Assembly: GCF_003286085.1 (NCBI RefSeq)
Contig: NW_020825611.1
Location: 21,829 to 85,828, forward strand
From: Drosophila persimilis
Taxonomy: Eukaryota; Arthropoda; Insecta; Diptera; Drosophilidae
Direction: 5' to 3'
Length of the DNA: 64,000 nt
The first letter of the stretch is position 1; each line of letters starts with the position of its first letter. The notes beneath the pieces are model-generated. The model ran no database searches and was not told where the DNA came from. It worked only from the letters and a program-made list of their open reading frames with translations. This document shows, one piece after another, positions 1 through 9,415 of this stretch. The position numbers and the translations under genes are program-made.

Positions 1-636
1 CCTCACTCCTGAAGGGATGCGCTTCAAGCGGGGCGCCGTTGGTTCAAGGGATTTGAGTCTTTAATCCTCACACAACGCGTTCGCTTTCTACGGTTCTCTT
101 CCCTTTGCTTGGTTTCACTTTCGTGGCTCACTATTCACTTCACTCTTGTTGGCTCCGTCTGTGGACTGTCCTCTTTTCTGGTCGCGGCCCTCCTCTTATA
201 GGCTCGATTCTGCGTCGGCGCCGCCGATGCCGCCTGGCGCTAACGGCACTTTCCGCCATGCGGTGCCCGTATTTTTCCATCGGCGTTCCTTCATTCCCTT
301 GTCGCTTTCCAACGGGACCTGGCTGGTGGCGTGATCTCATGACCATATTTGGTCATGCGCTGGACCACTGCCGGCCCGATCCCGTCATCCCGCTGCTCGC
401 TCTCCAACGGGACCTGGCTGGTGGCGTGATCTCATGACCATATTTGGACATGCGCTGGGCCACTGCCGACCCGATCCCGTCATCCCGCTGCTCTCTCTCC
501 AGGGGTCCTCCCCTCTCATCTTGGGACCTCGGGAGATATCTCCTCGGGAATTCGCCGCCTCCGGATATCCCCGGATAACGGTCGTTAGCGCTTAACCCTA
601 TACTGCCCCCTATGTGTGGGAATACCTTTCCTCACA
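1..636 (-). mobile_element. LTR of Osvaldo-like gypsy element, cut by the window edge
   Basis: This stretch aligns base for base with 9801-10372, which is the outer part of a complete LTR in the same orientation. On the minus strand the LTR starts TGTGAGGAAAGG at 636 and runs off the left edge. Compared with the other LTR it lacks about 31 bases near position 55 and carries a 95-bp tandem duplication. Read on the minus strand it is the downstream (3') LTR of the element whose upstream LTR lies at 9416-10372. Confidence 0.85.
309..498. repeat. 95-bp tandem duplication inside the LTR
   Basis: The string starting CCAACGGGACCTGG begins at 309 and again at 404, and the following ~95 bases are nearly the same (differences include GGTCATG versus GGACATG). 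The LTR at 9416-10372 has one copy only, so the duplication arose in this LTR or in a source element. Confidence 0.85.
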
Positions 637-1438
637 CTTCCCCCTTTCTTTTATTGGCGGAAAAGCCCCGGTTTTCCGCGACCCAGGTTTGGGATGTTTC
701 AAAAATACCCGCGCGACCGGCGCGCGCGTGCTTTGTTCTCGACCGGGGTCCCTGGCGCCCTCTTTCGGCCTTGCGCCTGGCGGTGTTGCCGTATCTCTTC
801 GATGCGTGCGATCGATTCGATTTCCCCCTATCGATGGTTCGCAGAGGAGCTTCTGTCGCCCCCGCCCGATATGGGTAATGGTCGCTATTCTGACCTACTC
901 GATATGACACAGAGTTGCCCTTACGCTCCACTCGATAAAGCGTAGGGTCGTCTTTGCGATCTACTCGATATGTCGCAGCGTGCGTACTCTACTTCCGGAT
1001 CGCGAATCCCTCAATGGACTGGAACCGTACTATTTCCTCGCGATGCCGGACGTTTTGTTTGTTTTTCTTGTGCGCGTCTGGTCTTCCCTACCGTCCTCCG
1101 ATGGCGCGACCGCCTTCCGCCTGCCCTCTGGATGCTTCGGATAAGTTTTTCTCCCGCTTTGCCGCCCTCCGCCGCCTTCATTCAAGCTTCCCCGATGCCC
1201 CGCCGTTCCTCGGCCGCCAGGTAAGACCGTGTTTTTTTTTTCATAATATTTTTTTTTTTTTTTTTTTTTTTATTGTTTTCGTTTTCCGTTGCTTCCCTTT
1301 TTTTTCACTCCTCTTCTCTACTCTTCTCACCTCCTCAGTACTTAGCCCGGAATACCTCCTGCCGATCGGTGGACACCAACAGCCGGTACCGGACGCCACC
1401 GTCGTTGACCAGGCGCTTCACCCTCCTTGAGGTTGGTT
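637..1438. other. Non-coding region between ORF3 and LTR of the gypsy-like element
   Basis: On the minus strand this lies between the stop of the 574-codon ORF3 and the downstream LTR, the place of a 3' untranslated region. It is pyrimidine-rich on the plus strand and contains a T tract around 1223-1271. Reading frames here look like chance products of composition. I recognise no domain. Confidence 0.5.
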
Positions 1439-3163
1439 TTATCCGCGCGAGGGAGCGCGTGACGACGGCCGGCCACTCCTCGCGGTTGACGGGCCGCCAC
1501 CGTGCGGTCCTCTCTCCCATGGCTCAGGTGAGTGGCGTTCCGCTGCCTCGTCCTTCTCCGCTTCCGCCGTTGCTCCCGCGCCGTCACCCGCTTCGCCGTC
1601 GGTCGCCGCCTCGACTACGGGTACCGCCGCTGGGCCCTCCGCCGACAGTGATGTTGTCGCGTTCGCTGTACCCTCCGTCTCGCCCTCTTCGGCCGTGGGT
1701 GCTGCCGCTGGGCCTGTCGACCCCTGTGGCCGTGCCCGCCGCCTCGGGTCCCGCTCGTCACTGGCGCGTGGTGCCTCTTCCCACAGTCGCGCCTCCCCCG
1801 GCTCTTGCCCGGGCTGCTGAGGCGCGGGCCCCGAGGCCCACGATATGTGCAGCGTTTGCACGTGCCACAACATGCCGTCTCTTACCGCGGAGCGCACCTC
1901 CTGCGAGACGAACGGCCCAATGGCGGCTCCCTGTGGCCCGTGCCAGTGCTGCTGCTGCTGCTGACGCTGCTGCTGCGGCTGCTGCCGCGGCTGCTGATCC
2001 CCTTGGCCGCGCGCGTTGTCGTCCGGCGGCCGACTCTGGAGCGGCTCTTCCTCTGCCCCCGGTGACGGTGGGGCCTGCGGCCGTGGCTCCTCCTCGGACT
2101 CGACGTATTCAGGGGGTGGCTGCCAAAGCTCTTCCTCCTCCACCTCGGCTCGTCGTAGCCTCTCCTGCCACTCCTCTTCGGGCGACTGGACTCGGGCCGC
2201 CTTCGGCGCTGGTGGGCACTCCGCCTCCTCCTCATCGCTGGAGATCACCGCCAGCCCGCCTGCCGCGCCCTCCGCCCGCGTCGCCCTTGCCTTCTCCGCT
2301 TCCGTACGCAGACGCGCCCTCTCCTTTTGCTCCGCTGCGTTCATCTTGCTAATGCACCTCCATTGGTGCGCGACGTCTCGTTTGTGGCGCTCCGCCTCCG
2401 CTTCTTGCGCCTCCTTCTCGGCCTCCTGCGTGGCCTTCAGCCTCTTTGCCAGCGCCAGGGCGTCCTCCCACACACGCCGTTGCCTCCGCTCCTCCGTCGC
2501 CGCGGCCAGCGCGAACCGCCGGTGCCATTCCGCGAGGCGTCGTGCCTCAGCGGCCGCGTTGTCTTCCGTGGCGTCAGCCGGCGTTGCCTGCGGCTCCTTG
2601 ACCGCGGTTTCGATCGGCGTTGGCTGCCGCTCCTCGACCTGTGGGTCTGTCGGTCGCTGATCCCTTTGCCGCGCCGTCGACCTCCCCCTTGTGCGTGCCG
2701 ACGACTCCTCTTCCCTGGCCGTACGCGTCGACCGGGTGGACGCCCGCTTCGAGGCCCTCTCACTGGGCTCCTCCTTCCGCGTTGTGCGCCCCCTCCTTCC
2801 TCTCTCAGGCCGCTCCTCGCGCTTGCTGGTCCGGTGCTCCTCGCGCCTACTGGTCCGGTGCTCTTCGCGCTCGCCGGCGCGGGGCTCCTCGCGCTTGCTG
2901 GTGCGGGGCTCCTTGCGTCTGCTGGTCCGGGGCTCCTCTCGTCGGCTGGTCGGGGGCTCCTCGCGCTTCGCCTCTTGTGCGCGTTTTCTCCGCGGTGCCG
3001 GCTCCCAGCTCACCAACTCCAGATCGCTTCCTGCATCGGTGTACCCCGGCGATACCACCGGGGACATCGTCGGTCCCGTGGATCCCGCGGTCGACACCAG
3101 CGGTGAGGCCAATAGCTGCAGCTCCGGGGACCTACTCCCCCTACCTACTCGTCGGGGCAACAT
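1439..3163 (-). CDS. ORF3 of gypsy-like element: charged repeat plus coiled-coil protein of unknown function
   Basis: A 574-codon frame lies in the same orientation as the flanking LTRs. After a short N-terminus, residues ~60-150 are decamer-like repeats of the type REEPRTSRRE/KEPRTSKRE. Then comes an Arg/Glu/Ala-rich stretch (~200-320) with strong coiled-coil character, an acidic patch with SSDEEEAE, a Gln-rich tract and a Pro/Ala/Glu-rich C-terminus. There is no signal peptide, membrane segment, furin site or zinc knuckle, so it does not look like an envelope, although it occupies the third-ORF position after pol. The first ~10 codons come from an LTR U5 fragment read backwards, so the original start is uncertain; the homologous region at 8778-8870 offers other ATGs. 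Function unknown. Confidence 0.55.
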   Translation of the reverse strand: MLPRRVGRGSRSPELQLLASPLVSTAGSTGPTMSPVVSPGYTDAGSDLELVSWEPAPRRKRAQEAKREEPPTSRREEPRTSRRKEPRTSKREEPRAGEREEHRTSRREEHRTSKREERPERGRRGRTTRKEEPSERASKRASTRSTRTAREEESSARTRGRSTARQRDQRPTDPQVEERQPTPIETAVKEPQATPADATEDNAAAEARRLAEWHRRFALAAATEERRQRRVWEDALALAKRLKATQEAEKEAQEAEAERHKRDVAHQWRCISKMNAAEQKERARLRTEAEKARATRAEGAAGGLAVISSDEEEAECPPAPKAARVQSPEEEWQERLRRAEVEEEELWQPPPEYVESEEEPRPQAPPSPGAEEEPLQSRPPDDNARGQGDQQPRQQPQQQRQQQQQHWHGPQGAAIGPFVSQEVRSAVRDGMLWHVQTLHISWASGPAPQQPGQEPGEARLWEEAPRASDERDPRRRARPQGSTGPAAAPTAEEGETEGTANATTSLSAEGPAAVPVVEAATDGEAGDGAGATAEAEKDEAAERHSPEPWERGPHGGGPSTARSGRPSSRAPSRG

Positions 3164-3240
3164 ATAAATATTGTTGCAGCGAGCCTACCGACCGCTGAGC
3201 CAGCCCAGCTGCATCAGACGGAGAAGAACGGTTCGTTACA
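3149..3240 (+). mobile_element. LTR fragment, probably U5
   Basis: These bases are the reverse complement of 9416-9507, the last ~92 bases of the complete LTR, and end in the LTR terminus GTTACA. The orientation is opposite to both full LTRs, and the same as gag-pol. The fragment starts just after the point where the A-tract/AATAAA-bearing part of the LTR would end, so it is probably U5. It is followed by AC and a perfect tRNA-Lys primer-binding sequence. Confidence 0.8.
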
Positions 3241-3242
3241 AC

Positions 3243-3318
3243 TGGCGCCCAACGTGGGGCACGAACCCACGACCCTGAGATTAAGAGTCTCATGCTCTAC
3301 CGACTGAGCTAGCCGGGC
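3243..3318 (-). tRNA. Retrocopy of a whole tRNA-Lys(CUU) including CCA (not a functional gene)
   Basis: Read on the minus strand this is a full 76-base tRNA-Lys: acceptor GCCCGGC paired with GTTGGGC, D arm GCTCAGTCGGTAGAGC, anticodon loop CTCTTAA (anticodon CTT), T stem GTGGG/CCCAC, discriminator G, then CCA. Nuclear tRNA genes do not encode CCA. Its 3' end abuts LTR U5 plus AC, exactly where a retroelement primer binds. The T loop reads TTCGTGC instead of the universal TTCGAGC: the one change is at position 58, the m1A residue that normally stops reverse transcriptase. This looks like reverse transcription through the whole primer with a mismatch at m1A58. The changed A58 also breaks box B. 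Confidence 0.9.
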
Positions 3319-3410
3319 TGGAATCCGCGTAGCGTAAGATAGACTTAAGATACCAATAAAGCATTTTAACATACCAGTACAAGACACAACCCGTGCCTTC
3401 TTACTTGTCG
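3319..3410 (+). mobile_element. LTR fragment, probably R
   Basis: Reverse complement of about 9505-9594 of the complete LTR. It begins GGAATCCGCG directly after the tRNA 5' end and contains AATAAA, ending CTTACTTGTCG where the U5 fragment would normally follow. Its placement after the tRNA, rather than before U5, shows that LTR parts were reordered. The R assignment is inferred from the AATAAA and the junction positions. Confidence 0.65.
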
Positions 3411-3414
3411 GGAG

Positions 3415-3687
3415 GGAGACAAGGTATGGGCCAAGCAAAACCATCTATCCAACGCGGCCGAAGGGTTTGCGGCAAAACTGGCCCCGAAATACGACGGTCC
3501 CTACACCATAGTGGATTTCGTGTCCCCGGTCATTTGTAAATTGAAGAAGGACAGCGAGAAACGGACGCGGACCGCCCATATAGGGGACCTGAAGCCACAA
3601 CCCGGGGAAGGAACCCCTGAAACAGGCCCTGGAACCGAAGCGTAGACGACGCACAAGGAGGGGCAACGAGCAAGGCATACGGAGAGG
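3415..3687 (+). pseudogene. Duplicated 3' end of pol (integrase C-terminus)
   Basis: Positions 3415-3687 match 7761-8033 at a constant offset of 4346 with very few differences (for example AAGCAAAACC versus AAGCAACACC). The piece carries the integrase C-terminal coding end and stop, followed by the start of the 3' untranslated region, and is fused directly upstream of gag. It cannot make a protein by itself. Confidence 0.85.
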
Positions 3688-3722
3688 AACCGGAGTATGC
3701 GGACGCGCTCGAGGCCTGGGAG

Positions 3723-4895
3723 ATGAAGGCGGGAGGAGCCGTGACCGCGGCCCAGATGGAGAACGGGGCGGATCCATACGAGCGCCTGACGCTGCCGGCG
3801 AGTGCGGAGCAAGTAACGCTGCGGAGACGGCCGTCCGAGACCCAAGAGGAGCTCATCGCGAGCCTGGCGGTCCCGGTGAAAAGCCGGTCGCCTAGCCGAC
3901 CGCGGGCAGAGAGTGGGGAGAGGCCCACCCGGCCAGCACAGTCGGAGCAAGGGAGCGCGAGAAACCCACAGAGGGAGGAAGAAGGGAGAGCAGGAGAGGA
4001 TCATCAACGGGGACTCGAAGAACAAACCACGAGACCGTCCAGTTCGAGTTTTGCCCACGTCGCCAAGCAGGTCAGGGAGTGGTCGTTTCGGTTCGACGGA
4101 ACGGCGAAACCACTCGAGTTCCTGGAACAGATCGAGTGGTCAGCCGACATGTACGGGTTGGAGTTGAATTTAATTCCGCGAGCCATGCCTGAGCTGCTAA
4201 AGGGTCGGCCGCTCATGTGGTTTGTAGCCAACAACAGGCAGTGGCAGACATGGAACGCATTTGCGCGTAGCTTCCAAGCATACTTCCTGCCGAGGGGGTA
4301 TTTTGAAAAATTACTCCAGGAGGTGAGGTTGAGGAAGCAAAGATGGGGAGAGCCATTCAAGGACTACATGGTGGAGATGCAGACCCTCATGCGGCCACTA
4401 AAATGCACGCCCGAAGAGCAGTTGGAGCTCATTAGAGACAACAGCATGCCAGATTTGAGGGTGTTCATCCGGCCACATAGGTGCAGAGACCTGGACCACA
4501 TGATGACGCTGGCCGACGAGTTTGAGGCTCTGGAGAGGGATCGGCTGGAGTTCCAACGAGAGTGTCCGGCGAGCAAAGCAAAAGCAAATAATCCGTTAGC
4601 CCGTCCGACAGTAACGGAGATATGTCGCCGCTGCCAGGGCGAAACGGCAGCCAGCTCTGATTCGACAGGGGAAAAAAGGCCGGTCCCAACGCGGCGGGAC
4701 GACCAAACGAACACGAACATAGAGGCGGGGTTCGTGAAAAACCCAGCCCAGGCGTGTCGACGATGCGGGAGTGACCGCCATTGGGCACAAGCATGCAATG
4801 GCCGACCTATAACATTCTGCTGGAGGTGCGGCAAGGTAGGGGCCCCGACATGGCAGTGCTGCCCGAAAGCGGGAAAAGCCCCCCAAAGCTCGTAG
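3723..4895 (+). CDS. Gag of gypsy-superfamily (Osvaldo/Ulysses-like) retrotransposon
   Basis: A 390-codon capsid/nucleocapsid protein that would coat the element RNA in cytoplasmic particles. Residues ~1-115 are charged and poorly conserved. Residues ~120-270 match the retrotransposon capsid pattern (FDGTAKPLEFLEQ, later a FRxYFLPRGYFEKLL-type segment and GEPFKDYMVEMQ). Two zinc knuckles follow near the C-terminus: CRRCGSDRHWAQAC is a normal CX2CX4HX4C box, while CWRCGKVGAPTWQC has Ala where the ligand His should be. The frame overlaps pol by ~115 bases in a different phase, suggesting frameshifted Gag-Pol. The start at 3723 is uncertain because the upstream 5' leader has been replaced by a duplicated pol end. 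It is antisense to the two flanking LTRs, so it is not driven by them as arranged. Confidence 0.75.
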   Translation: MKAGGAVTAAQMENGADPYERLTLPASAEQVTLRRRPSETQEELIASLAVPVKSRSPSRPRAESGERPTRPAQSEQGSARNPQREEEGRAGEDHQRGLEEQTTRPSSSSFAHVAKQVREWSFRFDGTAKPLEFLEQIEWSADMYGLELNLIPRAMPELLKGRPLMWFVANNRQWQTWNAFARSFQAYFLPRGYFEKLLQEVRLRKQRWGEPFKDYMVEMQTLMRPLKCTPEEQLELIRDNSMPDLRVFIRPHRCRDLDHMMTLADEFEALERDRLEFQRECPASKAKANNPLARPTVTEICRRCQGETAASSDSTGEKRPVPTRRDDQTNTNIEAGFVKNPAQACRRCGSDRHWAQACNGRPITFCWRCGKVGAPTWQCCPKAGKAPQSS

Positions 4896-7800
4896 GAGAA
4901 CTCATGGAGGAGGATGTCCAGCTGTCGGCGGTGGTGAGGATCGCGGGCAGCAATTGGAAAGCAACGGTCGATACCGGGGCGACAAGCAGTTTTATCAGCT
5001 GCGAGGCGGCGAGTAGACTGGGGGAAGAGAGGCGACAGAAAGAAACGAGGAAGCTGGTGCGGCTGGCTGACGGACGCAGCCGGGAAATCAATTCCCAGAT
5101 CGAGGTGGAGTTGGCCTTCGGGGACAAGATCGTTACAATCCCGTTTCTCGTGATGCCCGGAGTAATAGATGAGCTGGTCCTGGGATGGGATTTCCTCGCC
5201 GCGGTCGGAGCAGAGGTGACCTGTGCGGGACACAGGGTTGTGATCCCTGCGAGAGGCCACCGCCAGGGGCGGTTGGAGGAGAAGTTGTCAGTGGCGGTGG
5301 TAGCGAACACGGAAGGGTCTGTCGGGCCCGCATCCGACGGAACGCGAGCGGAGGAGGGATCGGTGGAAGACTTCCTGGAAAAGGAGTTGGAAGAGTTCCG
5401 AGAACTGAAGTGGTTGTCGAACATAGCTACACACACGATCACGATGAGTGATGCCCAGCCGGTCAAGCAGCGTTACTATTCTAAAAATCCCAAGATGCAA
5501 GCCGAAATCAACCAACAGGTTGACGAACTGCTGGCAAGAGGGTGCATTGAGCGATCGAAGAGTCCGTACAGTTCACCCATCGTGATGGTCAAAAAGAAGA
5601 CGGGAAAGTGGAGATTATGCGTGGACTTCAGACAGATAAACGCAAAGTCCATCAAGGATGCATACCCCATGCCAAGGATAGACTATATTTTGGACCAGCT
5701 CAGGGAGGCACGGTTCATTAGTAGCTTAGACTTAAAGGACGGATATTGGCAGATACCACTGGAGGTAGGCAGTAGAAAATTCACCGCGTTCACGGTGCCC
5801 GGCAAAGGGCTGTTCCAGTGGAAGGTGATGCCATTCGGACTCCACTCAGCCTCGGCTACGTTCCAGAGGGCATTGGATCAGGTGATAGGCCCCGAGATGA
5901 TGCCACACGCGTTTGCGTACCAAGACATCATTGTCATCGGCCGTACCGAGGAGGAGCACAAGCGCAACCTCGAAGAAGTTTTTCGGCGGTTGAAGAACGC
6001 AAACTTGCGCCTAAATGTGGACAAGTGTCAATTTTTTAGGAAGGAGCTACGATACTTGGGGCATTTGGTAACGGGAGACGGAATCTGCACCGATCCCGAG
6101 AAAGTGGCGGCCATTAAGGAGTTGCAGCCGCCAGCAAGTGTCAAAGAGCTACGACAATACTTGGGCGTGGCCTCCTGGTACAGGCGGTTCGTAAAAGGAT
6201 TCGCCACGTTGGTGCAGCCCCTCAGCACTTTGCTGAAGAAGAAGGCCAAGTGGGAATGGTCAACGGAGCAGCAACAAGCGTTCGAGGACGTAAAAAGTCG
6301 GCTGACAGCAGACCCAGTGTTGGCATGCCCAGATTTCTCAAAGAAATTCGTGCTCCAGACGGACGCCAGCGACTACGGACTGGGGGCGATCCTGACGCAA
6401 GAGACGGAGAAGGGCGAAAGGGTCATCTCATACGCCAGTAGGACCCTGAACAGCGCGGAAAAGAACTATTCGGCGACCGAAAAGGAGTGTCTGGCCATTG
6501 TATGGGCTATAAGAAAGCTAAAGCCCTATCTGGAGGGATACCATTTCAAGGTGGTCACAGACCACATGGCGTTGAAATGGTTGAACAGCATCGAGAGCCC
6601 AACAGGGAGGATCGCCAGGTGGGCGCTGGAGCTACAACAATACGACTTCGAAGTGGCATACAGGAAAGGGCAGCTGAACGTAGTGGCGGACGCACTGTCC
6701 CGACAGCCATTGGCGGAGCGATGCCTGAGAACCACCGAGGAGGATGCAGAGAAGGGACACGAACCGGAGGCAGAGTGCGGATGGATTAAAAAGGTTAAAG
6801 AGAGGATGAGGACGGAACCTAGGAAATATCCGGATTACGTCGAGGAAGCAGGCCGGGTATACCGGCACATCCCGCACCGAGCGGGAGAAGAGGAAATAGC
6901 ATCATGGAAGTTATGCGTTCCAAAGGGTCTAAGAGAGAGAGTCATAAGAGAGAATCACGACTCGCCGGAGGCGGGGCACGCGGGCGGCAGAAGGACGATG
7001 GCCAGAGTAGCCGCCCGGTACTACTGGCCGGGGATGCATCGAGATGTGAGGACATACGTGAGGAGGTGTGAAATCTGCCTACGCTACAAACCAAGTCAAC
7101 TGCAGGCGGCCGGAAAAATGCTGACACGAGTGCCAGACGAGCCGTGGGCAACGGTGTGCCCGCTGCCCAGGTCAAAGCATGGGAATGCCATGTTATTGGT
7201 GATGGTGGATCGGTTCTCGAAATGGACCGAGTTGGTCCCCATGAGAAAGGCCACGGCGGAAGCACTAACGAAAGCGTTTGACGTTTGGCGTGCCGAAGGT
7301 GGTGATCACAGATAATGGCGTCCAGTTCACCAGTAGAGCGTTTAAGAGGTTTTTGGAGCAGATGGGCGTACGGCATCAGTTCACGGCCCCGTACACGCCG
7401 CAGGAGAACCCGACGGAGCGAACTAACCGGACGGTGAAAACTATGATAGCTCAGTTCACCGAAGGGAACCAGAGGAACTGGGATGAGAAATGGCCAGAGA
7501 TAATGCTGGCCGTAAATTCAGGGGTGTCCGAATCCACCGGGTACGCGCCGGCGTTTGTGGTACAAGGGAGAGAGCCGAGGCTACCAAAGGCTCTATACGA
7601 TGACGAAGCGCTGGGCACAGGACAGGGCACGCTCAATCCGGACGAGAACGCTGCCAAGTTGAGAGAGGTATTTCAACTGGTGAGGCGGAATCTCGAAAGA
7701 GCGGCGCAGGACCAGGCGAGGTATTATAACCTGAGGAGGAGAGCGTGGAAACCCACGATTGGAGACAAGGTATGGGCCAAGCAACACCATCTATCCAACG

Positions 7801-7991
7801 CGGCCGAAGGGTTTGCGGCAAAACTGGCCCCGAAATACGACGGTCCCTACACCATAGTGGATTTCGTGTCCCCGGTCATTTGTAAATTGAAGAAGGACAG
7901 CGAGAAACGGATGCGGACCGCCCATATAGGGGACCTGAAGCCACAACCCGGGGAAGGAACCCCTGAAACAGGCCCTGGAACCGAAGCGTAG
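4781..7991 (+). pseudogene. Pol (protease, reverse transcriptase, RNase H, integrase), broken
   Basis: Order of domains: aspartic protease with VDTGATSSF (~4967), reverse transcriptase from ~5450 (KWRLCVDFRQIN, SLDLKDGYWQIPL), RNase H (TDASDYGLGAIL ~6357), and integrase with an H-H-C-C zinc region (~6955-7085) and TDNGVQF. The frame breaks near 7280 and resumes at 7278-7991. Two catalytic centres are damaged: the RT box reads YQDI at 5918-5929 instead of YxDD, and the integrase jumps from ATVC to PLPRSKHG at ~7159, where relatives have the segment carrying the first catalytic Asp. The frameshift removes more residues between the first part and FGVPK. The gene is therefore dead in at least three ways, although most of it is well preserved. 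Confidence 0.85.
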
Positions 7992-8033
7992 ACGACGCAC
8001 AAGGAGGGGCAACGAGCAAGGCATACGGAGAGG

Positions 8034-8868
8034 GATGGACGAGCACGAAAGACAGAAACTAGCGGCAGGGGCGGAGAGGAGAGTCCCAACTGGATGCCAC
8101 GCAGGACAAGGTCGTACAGGATGAGCCTACAACTAAGGTTCGGTAAAACTCAGAACCACGCGTGTCACGCAGGACAGGAATCGCTCACAAGGGAGGAGCG
8201 GGCGGCCCAACTAGATGCCACGCAGGACAAGGCCATACAGGATACTCTTACAACTAAGGTTCAGTAAAACTAAGCTGCAGACGGCGGCCGGCGGACCAAT
8301 GAAGCTGGACCTACAAGAAAAAAAAAGGAGGATTAGCTCGTCAGCCAATAGGAAGGGAGCAAAGGCAAAAAGGGTAGAAGATACCCGGGTTGCCACTAGC
8401 CCAGGGGGGGGGGGGGCGCGTTGCGTGGTGTGCCGCCGGCCGCGGGGGCACCCGAGAAGGGGTTCCGAGATGAGCAGAAGTCCGGGTCCGGGTCCAGGAC
8501 ATCGAAGCCAGCTGCTAACGTCGGGGATGGCGGGACAAAAGCGGATGCCGCCCGTGCGCGGTCTACCGGCTGGGGAATCGGATGATCCCTGGGTCCGAGG
8601 CGCTGCACGGGGGTGACATCCGCGTCTAAGCCGATCCAGAGACGGGCGGAGCTGGCCACGGGGGGCGGGCCGATGTTGGCAGCACGGGCGAAAGGTCGGA
8701 GGACCTGTTGATCACGGGCTGGAAGATCGGTCAGCACCCTGGATCGGAACCCAAGGACGGGCTGTGTAACGTGTAATATGCAGCATCATTTAATAAGATA
8801 CTTGACGGAGCAGCGAAAATGGATTCGCCGCGGGTATCCGGCCATGGGTGACATGCAAAGGGCGAGCA
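8034..8868. other. Region between pol and ORF3 of the gypsy-like element, with an internal repeat
   Basis: No convincing coding sequence. A ~120-bp unit beginning GATGCCACGCAGGACAAGG occurs at 8094 and again, diverged, at 8214; both include ACAACTAAGGTTC and GTAAAACT. A G tract lies at 8403-8415. On the plus strand the ORF3-like frame begins near 8778. Confidence 0.6.
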
Positions 8869-9394
8869 GGAGTAGGTCCCCGGAGCTGCAGCTATTGGCC
8901 TCACCGCTGGTGTCGACCGCGGGATCCACGGGACCGACGATGTCCCCGGTGGTATCGCCGGGGTACACCGATGCAGGAAGCGATCTGGAGTTGGTGAGCT
9001 GGGAGCCGGCACCGCGGAGAAAACGCGCACAAGAGGCGAAGCGCGAGGAGCCCCCGACCAGCCGACGAGAGGAGCCCCGGACCAGCAGACGCAAGGAGCC
9101 CCGCACCAGCAAGCGCGAGGAGCCCCACGCCGGCGAGCGCGAAGAGCACCGGACCAGTAGGCGCGAGGAGCACCGGACCAGCAGACGCGAGGAGCCTCGC
9201 ATCAGCAAGCGCGAGGAGCCCCACACCGGCAAGCGCGAGGAGCCCCGGACCAGCAAGCGCGAGGAGCGGCCTGAGAGAGGAAGGAGGGGGCGCACAACGC
9301 GGAAGGAGGAGCCCAGTGAGAGGGCCTCGAAGCGGGCGTCCACCCGGTCGACGCGTACGGCCAGGGAAGAGGAGTCGTCGGCACGCACAAGGGG
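8869..9394 (+). pseudogene. N-terminal part of ORF3, inverted copy
   Basis: Reverse complement of 2685-3138 and about 72 bp longer because it has roughly 24 more codons of the EEPRTSKR-type repeat. It is in the same direction as gag-pol, as expected for a third ORF, but is truncated at SSARTRG where the primer-binding site and LTR of opposite orientation begin. The open frame that continues to 10331 runs through LTR sequence and is not meaningful. Confidence 0.8.
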
Positions 9395-9395
9395 C

Positions 9396-9413
9396 ACCCC
9401 ACATTGGGCGCCA
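9396..9413 (-). promoter_or_regulatory. Primer-binding site for tRNA-Lys
   Basis: On the minus strand, two bases after the LTR end, TGGCGCCCAATGTGGGGT matches the 3' 18 bases of tRNA-Lys(CUU) at 16 of 18 positions. The copy at 3243-3260 matches at 18 of 18, as expected if that one was templated by the tRNA itself. This site marks the internal side of the upstream LTR. Confidence 0.8.
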
Positions 9414-9415
9414 GT

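Noticed and set aside
1273..2352. 359-codon plus-strand frame rich in Pro and Arg
   Set aside because: Shadow of the GC-rich ORF3 on the minus strand; low-complexity composition typical of an antisense frame.
3243..3318. A working tRNA-Lys gene
   Set aside because: CCA is encoded, the T-loop A58 of box B is changed, and it is joined to LTR sequence at the primer-binding position. It is a retrocopy.
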